Of a stretch of 40,180 nucleotides of DNA, positions 22,892-30,523 are shown one piece after another. The translations under genes were made by a program, and so were the position numbers. The notes under the pieces are model-generated. The model ran no database searches and was not told where the DNA came from. It saw only the letters and a list, made by a program, of their open reading frames with translations. The first letter of the stretch is position 1. Each line of letters starts with the position of its first letter. Source of the DNA: a bacterium (GTDB lineage: Bacteria > Patescibacteriota > Minisyncoccia > Moranbacterales > UBA2206); contig JAJYGF010000022.1 of the NCBI GenBank assembly GCA_021785125.1, positions 1-40,180 on the forward strand. Reading direction: 5' to 3'.

Positions 22892-24280
22892 TTATTTAAC
22901 TATGAATTCGCCCTGGACCATGCCCATCCAACATGAAAACGGAATCGTTCCGGATTCGGTCGGCGTGAATTCCACCACATTGTCTCCAGCAGAAAGAGTT
23001 TTGGTGATATTCAGACTCGGAACGATTATCTTATTGGTGCAACCGGCCACATCGTCACCCTTGATCACCCATTTGACCGGAACGCCTTTTTTGACCGTTA
23101 ATGTCGCCGGCAAAAATCCTGCGGCAGTCACATGCATCTCCACCATCTGCATATTTTTGCCATCCGTCACTGTTGTATTGCCATTATGAGCGGCTCCAGT
23201 CTCGTCGGTAGTCAATATCGCCGTATTTACTCCTTTCAACGCCAATCCGGAGTTTAGAGTATAGAACGCGAACAAGACGACTAGGATACCCGCTACTTTT
23301 TCAAACACCACCATTCTCTTGCTTTTGGTCCAAGAAGTCGTTATGCCCAAAGTTATAAGCACCGGCACAGTGCCCAGCGCAAATAGAAATAGCGTCGCGC
23401 CACCGATCCAGAAACTGCCGGAAGTCAAAGCGAAGATCTGCATGCTTTGCGTGAATCCGCACGGCAGGAAGAAGCTCAATCCCCCCAAGACAAACGGCGC
23501 CGCTTTGTGTTCGCTCATTTTGAGTCCGGACCAATGCTTGGTCAAACTTTTCGGCATGCTGATGCCCAAAGCGGAAATGGAGGGCACAATGCCTAAGATA
23601 TTCAAGCCTAGCCAAGCCATCACGATCGCGATAATCATCGTAAAGATCGAAATGAAATTTCCGGTAATGTTTATTTCGCCTCCAATCAGGCCGAGCAGGC
23701 CGCCTAGCACGAAAAATGTCGCCAGCCGCCCGACATGGAACATCAGATTCGGCTTGACCGCACTTTGATAGAATCCATTGCCGCCGGCTTTGTATTTTTC
23801 TCCGAAAGCGATGATGACGGAACCGACCACCACCAAGCACGACGAGACGGAAGCCACCAATCCAACCAGCACTGCCACGCCAAAAGTTATCGCGGAGCCG
23901 ATATGCACATTGTCCATTATGCCGCTGCCTTGGAAAATGTTAAATAGTATCCAAAGCGTAACAACGATCACGATGGCCGTAGTCCAGTCCGCCCAACCCG
24001 CGCGAAAGACATCCGATGTCTTTTGTCCTCCATGCTTGTTGGACATCGGATGTCCAAATGCTTCGGCTTCGTCTTCAAAAGCGTCATAGCCGTATCTTTT
24101 GGCCGTCTTTTTTATTTCCTCAAAACTCGGCTCCTGTCCGTCATAATCCACTTCGCCCGTATTCTTGTTGCGATCGACACGCACGTCTTTCACGCCCGCG
24201 ATCTGCCGGAACTCGTCATCCAACAATTTTTCGCAACTGACGCAGTGCATGCCTCGGATAAAAAATTTTTTGGTCTTCAT
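22892..24280 (-). CDS. HMA - TauE/SafE-like membrane - cupredoxin fusion protein
   Basis: The 462-residue protein has three parts. Residues 1-65 form a heavy-metal-associated domain ([11 protein letters not shown]). Residues about 95-350 form a six-to-eight helix membrane block of the sulfite exporter TauE/SafE or UreH-like type, including [16 protein letters not shown] with a Pro-Cys in the membrane. Residues about 385-462 form a cupredoxin-like domain with [11 protein letters not shown] and [12 protein letters not shown], giving likely Cys and Met copper ligands. The order suggests handing copper from the cytoplasm through the membrane to an outer cupredoxin. It starts one base after the csoR stop and precedes copA. 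Confidence 0.9.
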   Translation of the reverse strand: MKTKKFFIRGMHCVSCEKLLDDEFRQIAGVKDVRVDRNKNTGEVDYDGQEPSFEEIKKTAKRYGYDAFEDEAEAFGHPMSNKHGGQKTSDVFRAGWADWTTAIVIVVTLWILFNIFQGSGIMDNVHIGSAITFGVAVLVGLVASVSSCLVVVGSVIIAFGEKYKAGGNGFYQSAVKPNLMFHVGRLATFFVLGGLLGLIGGEINITGNFISIFTMIIAIVMAWLGLNILGIVPSISALGISMPKSLTKHWSGLKMSEHKAAPFVLGGLSFFLPCGFTQSMQIFALTSGSFWIGGATLFLFALGTVPVLITLGITTSWTKSKRMVVFEKVAGILVVLFAFYTLNSGLALKGVNTAILTTDETGAAHNGNTTVTDGKNMQMVEMHVTAAGFLPATLTVKKGVPVKWVIKGDDVAGCTNKIIVPSLNITKTLSAGDNVVEFTPTESGTIPFSCWMGMVQGEFIVK

Positions 24281-24544
24281 TTATTTTGATAATTTATTTA
24301 TCTGTAAAATTTCCTCGATCATCTCCTGTTTTCTTTTTTCATTCGTCCCTTTCATCGCGTTGGCAAAACAGCTGTTGAGGTGCCGGGCCATAAGTTTGTT
24401 GTTGCCGGATTTCAAAAGCCCGATCACGGCCAGGTTCTGCTGCAGAATGTCGATGCAATATTCTTTGTCCTCCACCATCCGTATTACATTTGCAAGATGG
24501 GTTTGCGCCTTTTTGAGCGCCGTCAATATTTCTTTGTCTTCCAT
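24281..24544 (-). CDS. csoR: CsoR-type copper-sensing repressor
   Basis: The 87-residue protein is an all-helical DUF156-type regulator. The copper ligands Cys30, His55 and Cys59 have exactly the spacing of the known CsoR triad (25 and 4 residues). When it binds Cu(I) it should leave its operator and allow transcription. It is the first gene of the operon with the HMA/cupredoxin fusion and copA. A palindrome and a G-rich site that overlaps the promoter lie just upstream, so autoregulation is expected. Length is typical. Confidence 0.95.
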   Translation of the reverse strand: MEDKEILTALKKAQTHLANVIRMVEDKEYCIDILQQNLAVIGLLKSGNNKLMARHLNSCFANAMKGTNEKRKQEMIEEILQINKLSK

Positions 24545-24581
24545 AATTTCAAATTAAAAGCTTAGATTCCGCGTGACGGGC

Positions 24582-24600
24582 ATACCTGCCCTACAGGTAT
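24582..24600 (-). promoter_or_regulatory. Palindrome in the csoR leader, possible operator
   Basis: ATACCTG and CAGGTAT form perfect seven-base arms around CCCTA. The site lies just downstream of the -10 box of the csoR promoter and has the G-rich, TAC/GTA-flanked look of CsoR operators. It may instead be a dispersed palindrome, so function is inferred from position. Confidence 0.55.
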
Positions 24601-24601
24601 G

Positions 24602-24629
24602 ATTATACCCCCTACCCAGGTGCTGTCAA
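24602..24629 (-). promoter_or_regulatory. Near-consensus promoter of the copper operon with overlapping CsoR-like site
   Basis: On the minus strand a perfect TTGACA (24624-24629) and a perfect TATAAT (24602-24607) are 16 bases apart. The spacer contains ACCTGGGTAGGGGG, a G-tract typical of CsoR targets. A repressor bound here would cover the -10 region. Confidence 0.8.
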
Positions 24630-24632
24630 GCA

Positions 24633-24663
24633 CAAAAAAACGGCCCTGTCCAGGCCATTTTTT
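24633..24663 (-). terminator. Terminator after the DipZ-like thioredoxin gene
   Basis: On the minus strand GGCCTG and CAGGGCC pair around a short loop and are followed by seven T residues. It separates this gene from the csoR promoter that starts a few bases further on. Confidence 0.8.
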
Positions 24664-24675
24664 ATCGTAAGGCGA

Positions 24676-25617
24676 TTATTCCACGCATCCGGAAAATGTG
24701 AAAGCATAGGCCCGGAAATTATTTTCTTTGGCGCTTATTTCCAACACTCCTTCCAAGCCACCCTCTTTGCTTTTCACTAAGCCATACATCTTGGGACTGT
24801 CGATTTTCACTTCCCCGTTTTTGACATCTTGCCCCCAAATTTCTTTCGGCAGATTCCGGTTGTTCAATTTTATCTTTATTTTCGCCGCTCCATTTTCCAC
24901 CGGCGCCAAAACCAGATTCACTTCGGTCGCGTGAAAATGCAGGATGATTTTAGACCCCGCTTTTTCGCTCTCCACATATTCCGCCTTGGCCAAAAATTCG
25001 CCGGACAAAGCCAAGCTGTCCAGCGGCAACTCCTCCGGTTCTTCATAAGAAAAAGGGATGTCCAAACGATAGCCGCCGAAATTGGCAATATCGCCACGCA
25101 GATATCCGCAATATGTTTCTGGTGTCGGCTCGAAACAGAACGGCCGCGGCGCAAATTCTTCTTCCGTCTTTACTTCCAGCGTGATCGGCTCGCCCAAAGC
25201 GCGAAGAACAGCGCGCTCCGTCTCTTCATAGCTCCCCTCTCCGTGATGTTCATACGTAAAGTTACCCTCGCTATCGAACAGATATTTGCTCGGCCAATAC
25301 TTGTTGGCGAAATTGTTCCAGTTCTCTTTGTCCGGATCCAAAACCACCGGCCACTCGATACCGAGATCCCTCACTGCCTGCCGGACATTGGCTGGATTTT
25401 TTTCGAAATCGAATTCCGGGGAATGGATACCGATCATAATAAAACCTTTGTTCTTGTACTTGTCCCATAATGCGCGCAAATGCGGGATTGTCCGTATGCA
25501 ATTCACGCAAGAATATGTCCAAAAATCGACCAGAACGACCTTGCCAGCCAAATCGCGCGGACCGAGCGGACGGGAATTGATCCACAGATCTCCTTTTATT
25601 TCGGGCACTTTGACCAT
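24676..25617 (-). CDS. DipZ-like thioredoxin-fold protein without membrane domain
   Basis: The 313-residue protein has a redoxin domain with DFWTYSCVNCIRT (cysteines 37 and 40), a hallmark of the DipZ family, and GIHSPEFDFEKN after it. The C-terminal half (about 160-313) fits the beta-rich domain that follows the redoxin part in DipZ. The CcdA-like membrane part that DipZ carries in front is missing, and no signal peptide is visible, so it may be cytoplasmic or exported by an unknown route. It lies upstream of the copper operon on the same strand and is closed by its own terminator, so it is likely independent. Confidence 0.85.
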   Translation of the reverse strand: MVKVPEIKGDLWINSRPLGPRDLAGKVVLVDFWTYSCVNCIRTIPHLRALWDKYKNKGFIMIGIHSPEFDFEKNPANVRQAVRDLGIEWPVVLDPDKENWNNFANKYWPSKYLFDSEGNFTYEHHGEGSYEETERAVLRALGEPITLEVKTEEEFAPRPFCFEPTPETYCGYLRGDIANFGGYRLDIPFSYEEPEELPLDSLALSGEFLAKAEYVESEKAGSKIILHFHATEVNLVLAPVENGAAKIKIKLNNRNLPKEIWGQDVKNGEVKIDSPKMYGLVKSKEGGLEGVLEISAKENNFRAYAFTFSGCVE

Positions 25618-25684
25618 ATTGTTGCTGTTTTAGGATATTACATCTTAGCACATCCGTTCTTTTAGGCAATACCGGAGCAAATTC

Positions 25685-25707
25685 AAAAAGCCCACCGCGG
25701 GGCCTTT
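25685..25707 (-). terminator. Terminator after the Ser/Asn/Asp-rich protein gene
   Basis: On the minus strand AAAAGGCCC and GGGCTTTTT pair around CGCGGT, just after the stop at 25722. It precedes the DipZ-like gene. Confidence 0.7.
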
Positions 25708-25721
25708 TGAATTATGGAAGT

Positions 25722-26645
25722 TTATGAGAATAATCGCACCAACCAGCCGAATATGCTGGCTTTACTTTCGTTCGTGTTTACAAAATTCTGCAACTGCGTG
25801 TTCTGCTGCTGCAGATTGTTTACCTGATCCTGCAAAACGGTCTTTGCGTTCGCATCCTGGATCTGGCCCATCAATCGGGTCAGGACTTGTATGCGATTCT
25901 CGTTGGCGGAAATCTCGGTCTTGATATTGTTCAGTTGACCATAATTCGGACCGATCAAAAATTTCAAGAAACCGCTTCTGTCATCCACTGCCGTAATCGC
26001 CGAATCGACTTCTGTCTGGGAATCATTCTGGGCCTGCGCCACAACTTTCACCTGCTGGCCGATGCCGCCCTCCTTGTCAGCCAAATCAGAAAGGGAATGT
26101 ACGAATTGCGCAACTGTATTTTTGTATTCTTTGGCCAGATCGTCTCGGTTCCCATTTACATTCTCTTTGCCCTGATTGTCAGCGCCAGCCTGTTCATTTT
26201 GATCGGCACCGCTATTTCCTGCCGCTTGTTCATTCTGATTTTCCGTATTATTTACCGATCCGTTATCCTTGGACTCGACAGCGTTCCCATCCGTTTTCAC
26301 GGTATCGACATTATTTGTTTTGTTGTCACTCTCATGATTGTCGGACACCGCCTGCTTATCCCCACTGCCTTGATCTGTTTCAGCTGTCGTATCGACTTTT
26401 TTAACTTCAGAGACATTCTTTTTTGAATCGCTCGAACTTGAATCTTTGTTATTGTTATCACCAGAGTTTGCACTGTCCGCTTGGCTGCCATCCCCCCCGT
26501 TTTGCTCTATGGCATTTTCATTATCATCAGCGGAAGCGACACTCATCTTTTTGATAAGGTTGAAATATCCCAGATAGGATATTCCCAGCACCAGAGCGAT
26601 GCCGAGCGCCACTATCAACGATGTCGTTTTTTTCAATTTTTGCAT
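25722..26645 (-). CDS. Anchored low-complexity coiled-coil surface protein
   Basis: The 307-residue protein has an N-terminal membrane anchor or signal (about residues 10-30), a long low-complexity region (about 40-165) rich in Ser, Asn, Asp, Gly and Gln, and a C-terminal part with coiled-coil pattern (DQVNNLQQQNTQLQNF). The last residues are hydrophobic (FGWLVRLF). I do not recognise a family. The disordered region probably spans the outer layer, with the coiled coil used for assembly or attachment. It is divergent from the ChbG-like gene and monocistronic, with its own terminator. Confidence 0.8.
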   Translation of the reverse strand: MQKLKKTTSLIVALGIALVLGISYLGYFNLIKKMSVASADDNENAIEQNGGDGSQADSANSGDNNNKDSSSSDSKKNVSEVKKVDTTAETDQGSGDKQAVSDNHESDNKTNNVDTVKTDGNAVESKDNGSVNNTENQNEQAAGNSGADQNEQAGADNQGKENVNGNRDDLAKEYKNTVAQFVHSLSDLADKEGGIGQQVKVVAQAQNDSQTEVDSAITAVDDRSGFLKFLIGPNYGQLNNIKTEISANENRIQVLTRLMGQIQDANAKTVLQDQVNNLQQQNTQLQNFVNTNESKASIFGWLVRLFS

Positions 26646-26686
26646 TTTTTTGTTTTATTTATTATTGTTTATATTGTATCATAAAT

Positions 26687-26702
26687 AAAAAGGCGCCTTT
26701 TT
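26687..26702. promoter_or_regulatory. Perfect palindrome between divergent genes
   Basis: AAAAAGGCGCCTTTTT is fully palindromic and lies between the divergent genes at 25722-26645 and 26769-27473. It could be an operator or a terminator for read-through in either direction; no evidence separates the two. Confidence 0.4.
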
Positions 26703-26768
26703 ATATTGTCAATACTTTAGCCGGACATTGATCATCCGCCAAACTCACAAAAAATCAACTTACGCTTT

Positions 26769-27473
26769 ATGAAAAGCATAACTCCATACCGTAAAAACCT
26801 GATCGTTACAGCCGACGATTTCGGCATCAGTCCCGTGGCCAACGAAAATATCCTGCTTCTGGCCGAAGACGGAAAGATCGACCGCGTGGCCGTCATGACC
26901 AACGGGACTTGGAGCGCAGAAGATATTGAACGATTGAAAAACTCGGACGTGAAGCTGGATATCCATCTTGATCTGTCTGAAACCATACCGGCCAAAAGAA
27001 AAATGAAGGAAGGTGTCTTTATGCGAGGATTAAAATTCATGATACGCTACGCTTCCACTTATTCCAGGACACGCTTGCAGGAGATGCAATGGGAAAAACA
27101 ATTCGAAGAATTCAAGAAAATTTTCGGCCGCTATCCGGACGGCATCAACTCCCACCAGCATATCCATTTTTTTCCGGCTTACTTCAAAATCATCCGGAAA
27201 CTGGCGAAAAAGTACGCCGTACATTTCATACGTTTTGGCAAGAAAGGCATGATCCGGAGCAACAGCAACGTCTACCGCATCCTGAATCCTTTGCGAAAAT
27301 TGGATGCTAGGCTTTTTGCCGCCTCCGGCTTGGATTCGACCGATTACATGATCAGTCTGGATTGGGTGCGCGATACAAAAAAGCTGCTGGAAAGCCTCGT
27401 TGATAATCAGATCGAGATCGTTTGTCATCCGGAAAGGCCGGAAGAATTCGAACTGATGCGGAAATATTTCTAA
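26769..27473 (+). CDS. ChbG/YdjC-like carbohydrate deacetylase
   Basis: The 234-residue protein has the YdjC-family metal motifs: TADDFGIS at residues 14-21, NSHQHIHFFPAY in the middle and CHPERPEEFE at the end. The aspartates and histidines bind a metal that removes acetyl groups from N-acetylated sugars such as chitooligosaccharides. No signal peptide is seen. It is slightly short compared with many members. It is convergent with the DUF5654-like gene, overlapping by four bases. Confidence 0.9.
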   Translation: MKSITPYRKNLIVTADDFGISPVANENILLLAEDGKIDRVAVMTNGTWSAEDIERLKNSDVKLDIHLDLSETIPAKRKMKEGVFMRGLKFMIRYASTYSRTRLQEMQWEKQFEEFKKIFGRYPDGINSHQHIHFFPAYFKIIRKLAKKYAVHFIRFGKKGMIRSNSNVYRILNPLRKLDARLFAASGLDSTDYMISLDWVRDTKKLLESLVDNQIEIVCHPERPEEFELMRKYF

Positions 27474-27742
27474 CTTCTTTTCTTTCTGCTCTTCTTCTCC
27501 TTCTCCGATTTTTTGTCGTTGCTTTCTTCGCCCTCAGCGCGCAAGATATATACCGTCACAAATACCAAGATGAAAGTTATGACGATGGCATAGACGAACT
27601 CAGCCACCATGCCGTTTTGTCGCATCGGGAAAAAATAATTAATGAAAGATTTTATCGCTTCGTTCCAAGCCAAACCAGCCACGAGTCCGAAGGCGGTCGT
27701 AATATAGCCAACCGATCTTTTTTTGAATTCATCTAGGATCAT
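27470..27742 (-). CDS. DUF5654-like two-helix membrane protein
   Basis: The 90-residue protein begins MILDEFKKRSVGYITTAFGLVAGLAWNEAIKSFI, the style of the DUF5654 family, and has a second helix (FVYAIVITFILVFVTVYIL). The C-terminal ~25 residues are highly charged (KKSEKEKKSRKKR) and should be cytoplasmic. The function of the family is unknown. The end overlaps the ChbG-like gene by four bases in convergent orientation. Confidence 0.8.
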   Translation of the reverse strand: MILDEFKKRSVGYITTAFGLVAGLAWNEAIKSFINYFFPMRQNGMVAEFVYAIVITFILVFVTVYILRAEGEESNDKKSEKEKKSRKKRS

Positions 27743-27777
27743 GTTCCGACAATCTTGATTTTAAACATTGCGCCCCG

Positions 27778-28086
27778 CTATTTTATGCTTCGAAACGGCG
27801 GCGGAGGCAGAAGAAAAGATAATATCCAGAGGATAAGATAATAGATAAGGATATACACGATTATAGCAAACAGTGTGGAAAATTCAATCACAAATTTTCC
27901 GCCACTGATGCCATAGGTCGGAAAAACGCCCACAAAAGGCCCTAAAAAATGTTGAGCAACCATATATACCCACTTCACGAAAGGCACTGCTGAATTGGCG
28001 CCGAAAAATTTCAGCAAAAATCGCAATCCGAGAAAAACCTCGATAACCCAGAAAACAATATCAATTATTCCATATATGATAAACAT
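27778..28086 (-). CDS. YggT-family membrane protein
   Basis: The 102-residue protein has two hydrophobic parts with the YggT-like stretch RFLLKFFGANSAVPFVKWVYMVAQ, then GPFVGVFP and KFVIEFSTLFAIIVYILIYYLI. Members of this family occur near cell-division genes in other bacteria, but the role is unclear. It lies downstream of the ABC permease gene on the same strand, separated by a bidirectional hairpin terminator, so it is likely a separate unit. Confidence 0.8.
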   Translation of the reverse strand: MFIIYGIIDIVFWVIEVFLGLRFLLKFFGANSAVPFVKWVYMVAQHFLGPFVGVFPTYGISGGKFVIEFSTLFAIIVYILIYYLILWILSFLLPPPPFRSIK

Positions 28087-28142
28087 ACAATTTCATTTAT
28101 CAAAAATTAATACAATCTTGAAAGAATCATATTTTGGCAAGT

Positions 28143-28167
28143 AAAAAGTCGGCTAAACCGACTTTTT
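28143..28167. terminator. Bidirectional terminator after the ABC permease gene
   Basis: AAAAAGTCGG and CCGACTTTTT form a perfect stem with a five-base loop and T residues on both strands. It ends the ABC transporter operon. Confidence 0.85.
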
Positions 28168-28193
28168 AGAATTTTTAAATCACATTTTTCAAG

Positions 28194-29675
28194 CTATTCG
28201 TACCGCAAAGCGTCGAGGGCGGATATTTTTTCCGCCCTTTTGGCCGGAAAGATTCCTGTTATAACACCCACAAGAAGGGAGGCGAACAATATTATAAAGA
28301 CCAGTGAGAACGGAACTGACGCAACATTCAGAAACCCCAGCCCGAGTTTTTTATACATAGCCACAAATGTAAATATCAAGCTTAAAATTTTTCCGCCGAT
28401 AAAACCGGCTAAGATTCCCAGTAAGCCGCCTGAAAATCCCATAATCATGGATTCGGTCAAAAAAAGCTCCTCCACTTCCTTCGACTTCATTCCCATCGCT
28501 TTCATCAAACCGACTTCCCTGGTCCGTTCCAACAGGGAAACCGTCAACGTATTGAACATACCCAGAGCGGCGACCGCCAAAGCGATCATTCCGACCAATG
28601 TCAGCACCAGCCTAATCGTTGAGAAAAGGCTAACGATCTGATTGACCGTGTCAGTCGTGGAATGCGTATCGTAGCCCATCGATTCCACCTGTTTCCTGAC
28701 ACTGGCTAAAGAATCCTGGGAATCCGCCACAATTTTGACTTGAGAAAAATTATTAACGCCCAAAGAGCGGATGTTGACAAACGGCACATAGAAAAGCGGC
28801 GTCTTGCCTTCTGAAATCACTCCTTTTATGACGTAGTCGCTCGGCGTTGAGCTTCCTTCCGATCCGCCATTGCTTTTCAAATCGCTGGTAAGCGCGAATG
28901 ACACGGAAAAAGTCTTGCCGACGGCCTCATTGTCTTTCAAATTCAAAACTTGAAGCATGGATTCATTGACGACCGCTTCTTTCTCCAAATTGGAAACGGC
29001 CGTGTCTTGCGTGTCGGAGCTCACAGGCACGGACATATCGTTGTTGTTGAATATGCTTCCGGCCACCGGTTTCATATCGGATTCCTGCAAATATTGAGAA
29101 GTGACTCCGTAAGCCGCCATATTGAAAACGGAATCGTTAAGATTTACCTGTCCGACCGCCACAATCAGGGGCAGCGCCGCTTTTACGTGCGGGATGGCCG
29201 AGAAATCAGCCAATGTTTGGTCGTTTATCGCCAGTTTGCTTCCGGCCGGAATCAGAACATCGGCCTGCTTCATTTCCTCCAGTTTGGCCACTCTTGAAAG
29301 AACCAATCCTTGCAAGCCGTAACCGATCGAGACCAGAAAAACAATCGCGCCCACGCCAATCATCATGCCGCCGATCGTCACTAAAGTCCTGGTTTTTTTT
29401 ATCTTCATGTTCCTGATAGACAATTCGATCAGCTCCGATTTCTTTATCCCGTCCTCGCGAGGATCGATCTTCGCGGATATTTTTTCATAGCCGAGAAACA
29501 TTTTATAAAAAAATTTTTCTTTAAGCTTGGGCGAAAGAAACGAATAACGTATCACAAACGAAATGAGGCTTATGGCCAGATATAGCGACAATAAGATGGA
29601 AAATATAAAAATATTCCAGACAAATATTCCGAAAGAAACGGCCGATCCTATCAATTTGTTATTTTTGCTGAACAT
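28194..29675 (-). CDS. MacB/FtsX-like ABC transporter permease
   Basis: The 493-residue protein has a hydrophobic N-terminus, then a first membrane helix in TRTLVTIGGMMIGVGAIVFLVSIGYGLQ, a large extracytoplasmic MacB-like domain (about 130-340) and three C-terminal helices of the FtsX fold with ERTREVGLMKAMGMKSKEV, the conserved coupling region. The first ~90 residues, with an extra hydrophobic stretch and a charged segment, are not usual in MacB. The start overlaps the stop of the ATPase gene by 17 bases. The substrate is unknown; export or release of the neighbouring large surface protein or a lipoprotein is a plausible role. Confidence 0.93.
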   Translation of the reverse strand: MFSKNNKLIGSAVSFGIFVWNIFIFSILLSLYLAISLISFVIRYSFLSPKLKEKFFYKMFLGYEKISAKIDPREDGIKKSELIELSIRNMKIKKTRTLVTIGGMMIGVGAIVFLVSIGYGLQGLVLSRVAKLEEMKQADVLIPAGSKLAINDQTLADFSAIPHVKAALPLIVAVGQVNLNDSVFNMAAYGVTSQYLQESDMKPVAGSIFNNNDMSVPVSSDTQDTAVSNLEKEAVVNESMLQVLNLKDNEAVGKTFSVSFALTSDLKSNGGSEGSSTPSDYVIKGVISEGKTPLFYVPFVNIRSLGVNNFSQVKIVADSQDSLASVRKQVESMGYDTHSTTDTVNQIVSLFSTIRLVLTLVGMIALAVAALGMFNTLTVSLLERTREVGLMKAMGMKSKEVEELFLTESMIMGFSGGLLGILAGFIGGKILSLIFTFVAMYKKLGLGFLNVASVPFSLVFIILFASLLVGVITGIFPAKRAEKISALDALRYE

Positions 29676-30513
29676 ACTGTTTGTTCCTGTTTTTCACCAA
29701 CGCTTTGTTATTTTTCATCAACGCTTTTTTATACCCCAAGCTGTTATCCAACAGCCTCTCTCTGTCTTTTTCATCATAGGTGCCCACGATCGAACCATCC
29801 AGCATTTCAATAATTATTTTTGCGCTTTTCAGATATTCCAAGTCATGCGTAACCATAATGATTGTCTTGCCGATATGATTCAAATCTCCCAAAAGGTGGA
29901 CCATATCCCGTCCGGCCTCAAAATCCAGATTTCCCGTAGGCTCATCCGCGATGATTATTTCCGGATCGCCGATCAAGGCGCGGGCTACCGACACTCTTTG
30001 TTGCTGTCCGCTTGAAAGTTCCGAAGGACGATAATCGGCCCACTGATCCATATGCACGGCTTTCAACATTTTTTCGGCTTTTTGAAAACTTTCTATCCGT
30101 CCGGCACCGTTGAGAATCATCGGCAAAGCGACATTTTCAATCACTGTCAGAGCTTTGAGCCAATTTGATTGCTGATAGACCATGCCGAAATGTTTCTTCC
30201 TGATTTCCGTCCGATCGTCTTCGGACGTATTTTTGTACAAATCACGTCCCATAAAAACAACTTTGCCGGAAGAGGGCGTTTCCAGCCCCAGGAGCGTGTG
30301 CAAAAGAGTCGACTTGCCGCAACCGGACGGTCCGAAGATGATCAAAAAATCCCTCTCTCTGACGGAGAACGATATATCTTTCAACACGTTCACTTTCTGT
30401 TCTCCCACCTCGAAAGATTTTGAAACGTTCATGATGCTTAGAAGTGCGGGTCTTTCTGTCAAAATTTTTTTTGAAGCGCCTATTTTTCTTTTTGCAGAGT
30501 CCGATTTAAACAT
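29659..30513 (-). CDS. ABC transporter ATP-binding protein (MacB/LolD type)
   Basis: I start this gene at the ATG at 30513 (284 residues, MFKSDSAKRKIG), because longer forms would run into the surface-protein gene that ends at 30524. Walker A is GPSGCGKST, the Q loop is in GMVYQQSNWLKAL, the signature is LSSGQQQRV and Walker B is IIADEPTGNLD, followed by the H loop in VTHD. About 40 residues precede the domain and about 40 basic residues follow it. It forms the motor of the transporter with the permease downstream, with overlapping genes. Confidence 0.93.
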   Translation of the reverse strand: MFKSDSAKRKIGASKKILTERPALLSIMNVSKSFEVGEQKVNVLKDISFSVRERDFLIIFGPSGCGKSTLLHTLLGLETPSSGKVVFMGRDLYKNTSEDDRTEIRKKHFGMVYQQSNWLKALTVIENVALPMILNGAGRIESFQKAEKMLKAVHMDQWADYRPSELSSGQQQRVSVARALIGDPEIIIADEPTGNLDFEAGRDMVHLLGDLNHIGKTIIMVTHDLEYLKSAKIIIEMLDGSIVGTYDEKDRERLLDNSLGYKKALMKNNKALVKNRNKQYVQQK

Positions 30514-30523
30514 ATCGTATTTA

